Below are positions 1 to 6,783 of a stretch of DNA of 21,990 nt, one piece after another (positions within the stretch are counted from its first letter, which is position 1; the number at the start of each line of letters is the position of its first letter). Location of the stretch: the NCBI GenBank assembly GCA_949743895.1, contig CATJUX010000100.1:1-21990 (forward strand). Reading direction: 5' to 3'. A program made the translations under genes and the position numbers. The notes under the pieces are model-generated. The model had not been told where the DNA came from. It saw nothing but the letters and a program-made list of their open reading frames with translations, and ran no database searches. Origin of the DNA: JANFXS01 sp022791155 (GTDB lineage Bacteria; Bacillota; Clostridia; Lachnospirales; Anaerotignaceae).

Positions 1-57
1 TAAAAGAAGGAATAAAAGAAGGAATAAAAGAAGGAATAAAAGAAGGAATAAAAGAAG
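1..57 (+). repeat. 12-bp in-frame tandem repeat encoding GIKE
   Basis: Four perfect copies of GGAATAAAAGAA lie at 9-56, preceded by 8 nt of a further copy cut by the window edge. The unit is a multiple of three, so gain or loss of copies keeps the reading frame and only changes the length of a charged helical linker. Confidence 0.9.
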
Positions 58-173
58 GGGCGTTGAACACTGTGAAGCGTATGATAAGCGATGGCACGTT
101 ATCACTGGAAAAAATCGCCGAGTTGGCTGGAGTTTCATATGAAGAAGTGGTTGCTGTTGCAAAGGATAGATAA
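1..173 (+). CDS. Rpn/PD-(D/E)XK nuclease-transposase-like protein, C-terminal tail (partial)
   Basis: Only the last 56 codons are in the window, read in frame from position 3 to a TAA at 171-173. The tail begins with Gly-Ile-Lys-Glu repeated, encoded by a perfect 12-bp unit, and ends in a short helical segment (ISDGTLSLEKIAELAGVSYE) that looks like a small helix-turn-helix. KEG/GIKE repeat runs followed by an S-x-E-xIAE-x-(L/A)-G-(V/L)-S segment are typical of the C-terminus of Rpn-family recombination-promoting nucleases (PD-(D/E)XK transposase-like). The catalytic domain lies outside the window, so the assignment rests on the tail alone. It is followed by a terminator-like inverted repeat and looks transcriptionally separate from argF. 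Confidence 0.6.
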   Translation, partial: KEGIKEGIKEGIKEGIKEGALNTVKRMISDGTLSLEKIAELAGVSYEEVVAVAKDR

Positions 174-180
174 AATAATA

Positions 181-276
181 AATCGCTCTGTCAGCATTTT
201 GAAAAGTGCAGAAATATAGAAGTTTTTGTGCAATTTTGTGCAGACTTAGATATATAATAGACAGAGTGATTTTTTA
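181..276 (+). terminator. Terminator-like long inverted repeat after the Rpn-like gene
   Basis: The arm at 181-192 (AATCGCTCTGTC) pairs with 260-271 (GACAGAGTGATT) over 12 positions with a single G-U, and the second arm runs directly into a T-rich tract (TTTTTATT). The 67-nt loop is longer than in a standard intrinsic terminator and may hold internal structure. It begins 8 nt after the stop codon of the Rpn-like gene, so a terminator is the simplest reading. The end of a small palindromic element is the alternative. Confidence 0.45.
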
Positions 277-626
277 TTATGAATTTTGAAACAGAGCTGT
301 TGCTGATGAAAACCAGCTCCAAATGTGTTCACATGCGCCCCGATATTTCCAATTGACACTGTCTGTTAGTGATTGCCTTGCATATAAAAGACGCAAGCAG
401 CATTGAATTATTTCAGAGGTGTTGTCAGAAGTGTCAGAACCAGGCCGCACATATCATCACGGCACATATCAGTATACATTAAGAGCCTGTTATATATAAT
501 ATTAAACAAATTGATCAATGCAGATGAAATGAATGTGATATATTTTCAGGAGCGTGGCATGGAAAAATAGGCGTCAGAAGCAATGACGCGAAAGGACATT
601 AAAATGAAGTTTTTCTAAGAGGCTAA
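272..626. other. Intergenic stretch without a supportable gene
   Basis: No open frame here has both a start with a ribosome binding site and recognisable protein features. One frame stays open from 388 to a TAG at 568-570 (60 codons) but lacks a convincing start. It may be decayed coding sequence. Confidence 0.4.
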
Positions 627-655
627 TTGTAAAAAAAAATCATTTATGATAAAAT
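627..655 (+). promoter_or_regulatory. Putative sigma-A promoter upstream of the argF leader
   Basis: TTGTAA at 627-632, a 17-nt spacer, and TAAAAT at 650-655 preceded by TGA (an extended TGn -10). Transcription would start near 662 and run through the hairpin-dense stretch into argF, giving a leader of about 470 nt, or it could produce a separate small RNA. No better promoter was seen closer to argF. Confidence 0.5.
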
Positions 656-1060
656 GAACGTGAAAACGGCCATGAACAAGGTGGTTTGACTTTCATTTTT
701 TTAATGAATGACGGCCGGAATTTTCACTTTGGAAACAATTTTGCTGCTGTTTCTTTTTCATGGTTCACATGTGAAGCCTGTGAAAAACCAGTTCGATTCA
801 AAAAATTTTGCCCTGCAAAATTCAAACCTCCGTTTGCCGCACTTTTTTGGTGTTTTCCAACAATTTTTTTGAACATTATCTGCATTGGAAAACGGCAAAG
901 AACAACGGCCGCGCACGGCCCAATTTCTGCACAGCAATATTTTTTGATTTCTATGATTGAATCCACATATAAAATCAATGTCCAATTTTTTGGCCAATGA
1001 GCATGGCGCTTTTGTTTGAATTCCAAGTCAAAATTTTGCGGGGCTGTTCATTGCTTGCAC
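656..1060 (+). other. Hairpin-dense noncoding region upstream of argF
   Basis: Several perfect dyads lie close together. TTCACATGTGAA is at 764-775, nested inside TTTTTCA/TGAAAAA arms (754-760 and 781-787). AATTTTGC-CCT-GCAAAATT is at 804-822. GTTTTCCAA/TTGGAAAAC arms are at 853-861 and 885-893, with flanking TTTGCCG/CGGCAAA. GGCCG-CGCA-CGGCC is at 907-920. Outer segments ATGAACA (673-679) and TGTTCAT (1044-1050) are also complementary. Overlapping open frames occur on both strands but lack ribosome binding sites and look like by-products of the inverted repeats. It could be a structured leader RNA, a small RNA gene or a degraded palindromic element. I saw no T-box sequence or known riboswitch core. 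Confidence 0.5.
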
Positions 1061-1133
1061 AAAATTGTATATATATTGTGTCACATATTTCTAAAAATCA
1101 TAAAAATTTACATAAAACAGGAGGAATTATATA

Positions 1134-2078
1134 ATGGGAGTTAATCTTAAAGGGCGGAGTTTTTTGACATTGAAAGACTATTCATGTGAAGAAATAGAAT
1201 ATTTGATTGATTTGGCAATTGATCTCAAAGCAAAGAAAAAAGCAGGCATATTTGAAAGAAACATGGAACACAAAAATGTGGCGCTTATATTTGAAAAGCC
1301 CTCCACAAGAACGCGCTGCTCATTCACTGTGGGCTGTGTTGATGAAGGCGCACACCCTGAATATCTCAGCAAAGATGACATACAGCTTGGTCACAAGGAA
1401 ACTGTTGAGGACACAGCAAGGGTTTTGGGAAGAATGTTTGATGGAATTGAGTTTAGGGGATTTTCTCAAAGAACAGTTGAAAAACTGGCCCAGTTCAGCG
1501 GCGTGCCTGTTTGGAACGGCCTGACTGACGAGGATCACCCAACACAGGTTTTGGCCGATTTCATGACAATCAAAGAAAAGTTGGGGAAAATTAAAGGAAT
1601 AAAATTTGTTTATGCCGGTGACGGAAGAAACAACATGGCCAACGCGCTTATGATAGGCGCTTCAAAAATGGGCATGGATTTTGTGATAGCAGCGCCGGAA
1701 AGCCTTTTTCCAGAAGAAGGGCTCGTTTCACTTTGCAAAGAATATGCCGCCAAAAGCGGCGGAAGTGTGAAAGTCACAAGTGACATAAACGAGGCCGTCA
1801 AAGGCGCCAACGCCATATACACCGATGTTTGGGTTTCAATGGGCGAGGAGGAAAAATCGGCAGAGAGAATTGCTGTTTTGCAGCCATATCAGGTGAATGC
1901 ACAGCTTTTGAAAGAATCGGGGAACGATGACATACTTTTTATGCATTGCTTGCCGGCTGTCAGAGAAAAAGAGGTCACAAATGAAGTCATAGAAGGGCCG
2001 CACTCTGTTGTTTTTGATGAGGCCGAAAACAGAATGCACACAATTAAAGCCGTTATGGTTGCAACAATAGGCAAATAA
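1134..2078 (+). CDS. argF: Ornithine carbamoyltransferase
   Basis: Makes citrulline from ornithine and carbamoyl phosphate in cytoplasmic arginine biosynthesis. The 314-residue protein has the carbamoyl-phosphate loop STRTR at 57-61, HPTQ at 135-138, the ornithine-side D-x3-SM motif (D231, S235, M236) and the HCLP motif at 271-274. The DxxxSMG plus HCLP combination separates it from aspartate carbamoyltransferase. Length matches the family. The ATG follows an AGGAGG site at good spacing. It is preceded by the hairpin-rich leader and followed 43 nt later by birA with no clear terminator, so it probably heads the operon. Other arg genes are not in the window. No convincing ArgR box was found. 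Confidence 0.97.
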   Translation: MGVNLKGRSFLTLKDYSCEEIEYLIDLAIDLKAKKKAGIFERNMEHKNVALIFEKPSTRTRCSFTVGCVDEGAHPEYLSKDDIQLGHKETVEDTARVLGRMFDGIEFRGFSQRTVEKLAQFSGVPVWNGLTDEDHPTQVLADFMTIKEKLGKIKGIKFVYAGDGRNNMANALMIGASKMGMDFVIAAPESLFPEEGLVSLCKEYAAKSGGSVKVTSDINEAVKGANAIYTDVWVSMGEEEKSAERIAVLQPYQVNAQLLKESGNDDILFMHCLPAVREKEVTNEVIEGPHSVVFDEAENRMHTIKAVMVATIGK

Positions 2079-2121
2079 ATGTTTTGAGAAATTTTCATTT
2101 GTGCCTGCACGGAGGACTGCT

Positions 2122-3090
2122 ATGAAAGAAAGACTTTTGAAAATTTTGCGTGAACACGAAGGATATATATCCGGCGAAGAAATTGGAAACAGATTGGGTG
2201 TCAGCAGAAGCGCCGTTTGGAAAGTGATCAAATCAATGCGCCTTGAGGGCTATGAAATTGATGCGGTGACAAACAAAGGATATGTTCTCAAAAATTCCGA
2301 GGGCGCCTACAGCGGTGAGGAAATAAAAAGCCGGCTTTCAACAAACGAAATGGGCTGTGAAGTGCGTTATTTTGAAACTGTTGATTCAACAAACAACAAA
2401 GCGAAAGCATTGGGAATGGAAGGCGCGCCTCACGGAACAGCGGTCATAGCAGAGGTGCAGACAGCCGGAAAGGGAAGGCGCGGAAGGGCGTGGACATCGC
2501 CTGTTGGCGGCGGCGTTTGGATGAGCGTGATATTGAGGCCGGAGATATTGCCGCAATATGTTTCGTCAATAACATTGGCCGCGGGCATAAGCGTTTGTGA
2601 CGCCGTGAACAAAATGGCAAATGTGAACGCCAAAATCAAGTGGCCAAATGACATAGTTATAAACGGAAGAAAGATATGCGGCATACTGACTGAAATGAGT
2701 GGCGAGATAAGCCGTGTTGACTTTGTTGTTGTTGGAATGGGCGTGAATGTGAACACTGAAAGTTTTGAAGGTGAACTTGGGAATGTGGCAACTTCGCTGA
2801 TGATTGAAACAGGACACAAATTTTCAAGAAGCGACATGGCAGTCAAAATGCTTGAAGAGCTTGAAAAAAATTATGCTATATTTGTCGAGAATGGCTTTTT
2901 GGGCTTGAAAAATGAATATGAAAAAAGATGCGCAACGCTGAACAAAAAAGTTGACGTCAGCGGCAGCAAAAATTTCACTGGAATTGCCGTTGGAGTGACT
3001 GACGAGGGCGCTTTGCTTGTTGAAAATGACGAGGGCCGTGTTCTGGAAGTGATGGCCGGCGATGTGTCCATACGGGAGGCACAGCCATGA
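2122..3090 (+). CDS. birA: Bifunctional biotin--[acetyl-CoA-carboxylase] ligase / biotin operon repressor
   Basis: Activates biotin as biotinyl-AMP and attaches it to the biotin carboxyl carrier protein; family members with an N-terminal DNA-binding domain also repress biotin genes. The ATG at 2122 is chosen because GGAGG lies 6 nt upstream; an in-frame GTG at 2101 has no such site. The 322-residue protein has a winged helix-turn-helix at about 1-57 (GEEIGNRLGVSRSAVWKVIK), STNN at 89-92, the biotinyl-AMP loop GKGRRGRAW at 116-124, KWPND at 173-177 and VVVGMGVNVN near 202-211, then the small C-terminal domain. Its stop overlaps the next ATG by 4 nt (ATGA), indicating translational coupling. 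No biotin synthesis genes are nearby. Confidence 0.95.
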   Translation: MKERLLKILREHEGYISGEEIGNRLGVSRSAVWKVIKSMRLEGYEIDAVTNKGYVLKNSEGAYSGEEIKSRLSTNEMGCEVRYFETVDSTNNKAKALGMEGAPHGTAVIAEVQTAGKGRRGRAWTSPVGGGVWMSVILRPEILPQYVSSITLAAGISVCDAVNKMANVNAKIKWPNDIVINGRKICGILTEMSGEISRVDFVVVGMGVNVNTESFEGELGNVATSLMIETGHKFSRSDMAVKMLEELEKNYAIFVENGFLGLKNEYEKRCATLNKKVDVSGSKNFTGIAVGVTDEGALLVENDEGRVLEVMAGDVSIREAQP

Positions 3091-3464
3091 AAAAAATTGT
3101 TTTGGCGGCGGCGTCATTTGACAAAGAAAAATATTATATAAACAACGGTTTTGAGGCTTTGCCTGAAAGCATAAAAGAAGAAATCAGAGAAATTTGCATT
3201 TGTCTGGCCGAAAAACTGATGTGCACGTTCATCATGGGCTTTTATGAAGATGGAAATGTATATTTTGAGACAGTCAAAAGCGACAACACGTTGGATTTTG
3301 ACGACATAGGCGCTGAACTTGAGATAAAAAAGCTTTCAAGAGAACGAAAAGAGTTTGTGAAATCGCTCAAACTGTGGTATGTTGTATACAAAACTGAAAA
3401 AGGCAATAAAATCAAAGAAGAACTTTTGAAAAACGGCGCGGCACACACAGCGGAGGATATATGA
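3087..3464 (+). CDS. DUF6145-like hypothetical protein
   Basis: A 125-residue protein of unknown function with no signal peptide, membrane segment or known catalytic motif. It starts VLAAASFDKEKYYIN, has a central segment ending FDDIGAELEIK and a helical, charged C-terminus. From memory this layout matches the DUF6145 family, found in clostridia as a small gene between birA and coaX; I cannot check this by search. It overlaps birA by 4 nt and ends 1 nt before the next ATG, so it is surely co-translated with both. Two cysteines (ICICLAEKLMC region) are not arranged as a metal site. Confidence is high that it is a real gene and moderate for the family name. Confidence 0.75.
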   Translation: MKKIVLAAASFDKEKYYINNGFEALPESIKEEIREICICLAEKLMCTFIMGFYEDGNVYFETVKSDNTLDFDDIGAELEIKKLSRERKEFVKSLKLWYVVYKTEKGNKIKEELLKNGAAHTAEDI

Positions 3465-3465
3465 A

Positions 3466-4269
3466 ATGGTTTTGCTGATTGATGTTGGAAACACAGAAAT
3501 AAGGATTGGCGTTCATGACAAAAGCGGCCTTGTGGGAAGCTGGCGCATGACAACTGACAGCCTCAAAACTTCTGATGAGCTGGGCGGGGCGATACTCCGG
3601 TTTGTGAAATTTGATGAAATTGATCCCAAAAAAATTGAGGGCGCCATAATATGCTCTGTTGTTCCAAACATTATGTATTCACTCACAAGGGGAGTGAAAA
3701 AATATTTTGGAACAGAGCCTGTCATTGTCAGCTGTGAGTTTGACAGCGGAATAACGCTGAACATGCCAAACCCCAAGGAGTTGGGAACGGACAGGCTTGT
3801 GAGGCTTGCGGCGGGCTATGCCATATATGGCGGGCCAATCATGATTATAGATTATGGAACGGCAACAACATTTGACGTTTTGGACAAAAACGGCAATTTT
3901 TTGACAGGCATAACGGCCCCCGGAGTGAACATATGCGCCGAGGCGCTTTTCACAAACACAGCACAGCTTCCCAAAATTGAGATAAAACGCCCTGACAGCA
4001 TATATTGCCGTGACATTGTGAGCTGCATACAGTCGGGGATATATTATGGCCATGTTGGCGAGGCAAGGTATATAATAGAAAATGTGAAAAAGGAGCTTGA
4101 CATGCCTGAAATGAAAATTGTTGCAACAGGCGGCATGGCGCGTGAAATTGGGGGTGAAAGCGGCATATTCGACATTTTTGATCCACTTCTTGCTTTCAAA
4201 GGGCTTTACATAATTTATCAAAGAAATGCCAAAACAATAGGAGGGCATATATATGCTGCTGGCCATTGA
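3466..4269 (+). CDS. coaX: Type III pantothenate kinase, first tandem copy
   Basis: Phosphorylates pantothenate, the first committed step of CoA synthesis. The 267-residue protein has the phosphate motif DVGNT (D6), the GTDR motif at 107-110 with the expected catalytic Asp109, DYGTATTFD at 129-137 and an intact APG turn at 151-153 before the CAEAL helix. The ATG at 3466 lies 9 nt after GGAGG; a second ATG at 3461 is out of frame. The last 17 nt overlap the second copy. Compared with typical clostridial CoaX its central motifs are canonical, but the segment after DVGNT (EIRIGV rather than NIV.G) is unusual. Copy 1 and copy 2 align without gaps over the first 170 residues. Confidence 0.93.
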   Translation: MVLLIDVGNTEIRIGVHDKSGLVGSWRMTTDSLKTSDELGGAILRFVKFDEIDPKKIEGAIICSVVPNIMYSLTRGVKKYFGTEPVIVSCEFDSGITLNMPNPKELGTDRLVRLAAGYAIYGGPIMIIDYGTATTFDVLDKNGNFLTGITAPGVNICAEALFTNTAQLPKIEIKRPDSIYCRDIVSCIQSGIYYGHVGEARYIIENVKKELDMPEMKIVATGGMAREIGGESGIFDIFDPLLAFKGLYIIYQRNAKTIGGHIYAAGH

Positions 4270-5029
4270 TGTTGGAAACACAAACATTGTTTTTGGACTG
4301 CTGAAGCATGACGACATTGTCAAAACATGGCGCATGAGCACTGAACAAACAAAAACATCTGATGAAATTGGCGTGGCCATACGCTCGTTTTTTGAAAACG
4401 AAGGGAACGACTACCGTGAGGTGAAGGGCGTCATCATTGGCTCGGTTGTGCCAAACCTGATGTATTCGCTCACCCACAGCATAAGAAAATATATAGGGCT
4501 TGAACCCATGGTTGTTTCTGTGGATTTGAAATTGGATTTGGAGATTGTGCGTGACAATCCGCGAACGGTTGGGATTGACAGAATAATTGACATTGTTGCG
4601 GCAAAGGAGATATATGGCACGCCCTCAATTGTGATTGATTATGGCACAGCCAACACATTTGACGTTGTGAACGAGAAGGGCCAGTTTATAACCGGGTTTA
4701 TAACAGCCGGGATCAAAATATGCGCAGAAGCGCTGAACAAAAAAAGCGCTCAACTTCCAGAAATTGAGCTTGTGGCGCCAAAAAGCTATTTGGCAAAGGA
4801 CACTGTCAAAAGCCTTCAGCTTGGCGTTGTGGCCGGGCGGATCGGCGAAACGGTTGAGATCATAAAAACGCTGAAAGAGGGGCTTGACATGCCAAATGCA
4901 AAAGTTGTTGCAACAGGCGGTTTGGCCCGCATAATTGATCCCCAAGGCGATATATTTGATGTGTATGATCCAAACCTGACATTGAAAGGCTTGAAAATAA
5001 TTTATGAAAAAAATAAAAAGGGGTTGTGA
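4253..5029 (+). CDS. coaX: Type III pantothenate kinase paralogue, second tandem copy
   Basis: A 258-residue CoaX homologue immediately downstream of, and overlapping, the first. By hand count about 80 of the first 170 aligned residues are identical to copy 1. It keeps DVGNTNIV (D6), GIDR at 107-110 with Asp109, and the Asp129 of DYGTA. It differs where most family members are invariant or nearly so: the APG turn is TAG (151-153) and GTATT is GTANT. It may be a working kinase, a subunit that pairs with copy 1, or a paralogue with altered substrate. It starts with ATG after an AGGAGG-like site (ATAGGAGGGC) lying inside the end of copy 1, so the two are probably translationally coupled. Confidence 0.88.
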   Translation: MLLAIDVGNTNIVFGLLKHDDIVKTWRMSTEQTKTSDEIGVAIRSFFENEGNDYREVKGVIIGSVVPNLMYSLTHSIRKYIGLEPMVVSVDLKLDLEIVRDNPRTVGIDRIIDIVAAKEIYGTPSIVIDYGTANTFDVVNEKGQFITGFITAGIKICAEALNKKSAQLPEIELVAPKSYLAKDTVKSLQLGVVAGRIGETVEIIKTLKEGLDMPNAKVVATGGLARIIDPQGDIFDVYDPNLTLKGLKIIYEKNKKGL

Positions 5030-5066
5030 GGGAACGCACGTTTGACAAATGTGTTTCTGCTGTTTT

Positions 5067-6029
5067 ATGAAAATAGGCAATGTTGAATTGAAAAACAATA
5101 TATTTTTGGCGCCAATGGCTGGAGTGACAGATTTGCCTTTCCGGCTTATTTGTGCCGAAATGGGCTGTGGGCTTGTATACAGCGAGATGATAAGCGCAAA
5201 AGGCATGTTCTATGGCGGCGGGAACACACAAAGGCTTTTGTGTTCAAGTGAAAATGAACGCCCACTGGCAGTGCAAATTTTTGGCAGTTCGCCTGAAATC
5301 ATGGGGCAAATGGCAAAAAGTCTTGAAGACGCTCCTGTTGACGTTATAGACGTGAACATGGGGTGCCCGGCGCCAAAAATTGTGAAAAACGGCGATGGAA
5401 GCGCACTCATGAAAAACCCTGAACTTGTTGGGGAGATAGTGCGGACACTTGTGGAAGCTCAGAGCAAGCCTGTCACAATCAAAATTAGAAAGGGTTTTGA
5501 CGACAGCTGTGTGAATGCGGTTGAAATTGCCCAAATTGCAGAGGAAAACGGCGCCGCGGCTGTTGCTGTCCATGGGCGGACAAGACAGCAATATTACAGC
5601 GGAAAGGCCGACTGGGACATTATCAAAAAAGTGAAAAAAGCTGTTTCAATCCCCGTCATTGGCAATGGCGATGTGTTCACGCCGCAAGATGCAAAAAATC
5701 TCATTGACCATACAAAATGTGACGCCATAATGATTGGCCGCGGGGCACAGGGCAACCCGTGGATATTTGGCCATGCAAAACATTACATTGAAACAGGGGA
5801 GCTTCTTCCGCCGCCAGAACTTTCTGAAAAAGGCGTTGTGGCCATGAGGCATTTCAACATGCTGACAGAATTGAAAGGCGAATATATTGCCGTGAGGGAA
5901 ATGCGCCGCCATTTGGCTGACTATATAAAGGGAATAAACGGCGCGGCGCAAATGCGCGTGCTTGTCAACTCTGCCGAAACAGCGGCTGACATGAAAATGT
6001 ATATTGAAAAATTTTTTATGAGCGGCTGA
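5067..6029 (+). CDS. dusB: tRNA-dihydrouridine synthase DusB-type
   Basis: An FMN-dependent enzyme that reduces uridine to dihydrouridine in tRNA. The TIM-barrel signature FLAPMAGVTDLPFR is at 13-26, the catalytic Cys is C100 in NMGCPAPK, the substrate-contact HGRTR is at 169-173, and the FMN-phosphate motifs GNGD (199-202) and GRGAQGNPW (224-232) are present. I chose the ATG at 5067 (MKIGNVELKN), where DusB proteins normally begin; an in-frame ATG at 5049 adds MCFCCF and neither has a good ribosome binding site (GAGGG lies 16 nt before 5049). It is the last gene of the argF-birA-coaX run. greA, which often follows dusB in clostridia, is absent. Confidence 0.95.
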   Translation: MKIGNVELKNNIFLAPMAGVTDLPFRLICAEMGCGLVYSEMISAKGMFYGGGNTQRLLCSSENERPLAVQIFGSSPEIMGQMAKSLEDAPVDVIDVNMGCPAPKIVKNGDGSALMKNPELVGEIVRTLVEAQSKPVTIKIRKGFDDSCVNAVEIAQIAEENGAAAVAVHGRTRQQYYSGKADWDIIKKVKKAVSIPVIGNGDVFTPQDAKNLIDHTKCDAIMIGRGAQGNPWIFGHAKHYIETGELLPPPELSEKGVVAMRHFNMLTELKGEYIAVREMRRHLADYIKGINGAAQMRVLVNSAETAADMKMYIEKFFMSG

Positions 6030-6181
6030 CACGTGATTTTGTGTGGCAAATTGTTCAGCATGTTTTGAAAGTTTTTTGCTTTTCATTGAATTTTGTTTGT
6101 GGCAATGCTGCGCCGCAAAGGTGTGAAAAGCTGGTGAATTTTGTTTGAATGTGTGACCATGAAAACGCTGGAAAAGTTGTT

Positions 6182-6210
6182 TTGCATTTTTGATCCATAT
6201 ATGTTATAAT
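6182..6210 (+). promoter_or_regulatory. Sigma-A promoter for the HIT gene
   Basis: TTGCAT at 6182-6187, a 17-nt spacer and a perfect TATAAT at 6205-6210 preceded by TGT (extended -10). It lies 32 nt before the ATG and just upstream of the GGAGG site at 6231-6235. It is the cleanest promoter in the window. Confidence 0.8.
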
Positions 6211-6242
6211 TTTACAATCAAAAGAAACTTGGAGGTATACAT

Positions 6243-6653
6243 ATGGAAGACTGCATTTTTTGCAAAATTATAGGCGGCACAATCCCGTCAGCCACAGTGT
6301 TCGAAAACAACGAATTCAAAGTGATATTAGACAGATTCCCGGCCAATGAGGGCCATGTTCTTATACTGCCAAAAAAGCACTATGCCAACATATTTGAAAT
6401 TGAGCCGGAAACCGCCGGAAAGCTTTTTCAATTGGCCGTTCTGATTTCAAAATCAATGAAAACAGCCCTCGGTTTTGAAAACATGAATGTTATACAAAAC
6501 AATGGCCCTGTTGCCGGGCAAACAGTTGATCATTTTCATCTTCATTTGATACCACGCTATGAAAAAGACGGCGTCAGCGTGAAATGGGCGCAACTTGAGC
6601 TCAGTGACGAGCAGATTGAAAACATAAGAAAGACAATAGCTGACAAGCTTTGA
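6243..6653 (+). CDS. HIT family (histidine triad) nucleotide-binding protein
   Basis: A small cytoplasmic nucleotide hydrolase/transferase-type protein of the HINT/Hit branch. The 136-residue sequence has the family opening DCIFCKII with C4 and C7 (a frequent zinc pair with later histidines), an NEGHVLILPKKH strand and the triad HFHLHLIPR (H97, H99, H101). Length is typical. The ATG sits 7 nt after GGAGG. It is a single-gene unit with its own strong promoter and a stem-loop terminator immediately downstream. The true substrate of bacterial Hit proteins is uncertain. Confidence 0.93.
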   Translation: MEDCIFCKIIGGTIPSATVFENNEFKVILDRFPANEGHVLILPKKHYANIFEIEPETAGKLFQLAVLISKSMKTALGFENMNVIQNNGPVAGQTVDHFHLHLIPRYEKDGVSVKWAQLELSDEQIENIRKTIADKL

Positions 6654-6660
6654 ATATGTA

Positions 6661-6691
6661 CGCAAAGTTGACGCTTTGCGGTTTTATTTTT
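6661..6691 (+). terminator. Intrinsic terminator of the HIT gene
   Basis: CGCAAAG (6661-6667), a 6-nt loop, CTTTGCG (6674-6680), then GTTTTATTTTT. The 7-bp stem is perfect and begins 7 nt after the stop codon. Confidence 0.85.
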
Positions 6692-6693
6692 GT

Positions 6694-6783
6694 CAATTCA
6701 TTTTTGTGTTCCTGTCGCCTCTTAAATCATTTTGGTGCTTGGACATTGCAAGAAACACAAAATTGAATTGCGGTTTTATTTTT
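6694..6783 (+). terminator. Second stem with a repeated terminator tail between HIT and recO
   Basis: CAATTCATTTTTGTGTT (6694-6710) pairs with AACACAAAATTGAATTG (6754-6770) at 16 of 17 positions around a 43-nt loop. The second arm runs into the same 16-nt tail (TTGCGGTTTTATTTTT, 6768-6783) that ends the HIT terminator (6676-6691). It may be a back-up terminator protecting the convergent recO gene, whose stop codon touches it. Confidence 0.5.

Noticed and set aside
1..57. CRISPR-like direct repeats
   Set aside because: The units are contiguous without spacers and in frame with a protein tail, so this is a coding tandem repeat.
388..570. Sixty-codon open frame ending NADEMNVIYFQERGMEK
   Set aside because: No start codon with a ribosome binding site and no recognised family; could be a gene remnant but not enough to call a pseudogene.
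686..1026. Open frames of about 100 codons on both strands upstream of argF
   Set aside because: No ribosome binding sites, Phe/Cys-rich low-quality translations, and both frames arise from the same inverted repeats; treated as noncoding.
1060..1133. ArgR box or T-box control of argF
   Set aside because: The TGTATATATATTG segment is only loosely like an ArgR half-site and no T-box antiterminator sequence is visible.
6030..6181. Terminator after dusB
   Set aside because: Only weak 4-bp pairing near 6030-6050 and no stem followed by a T-tract was found.
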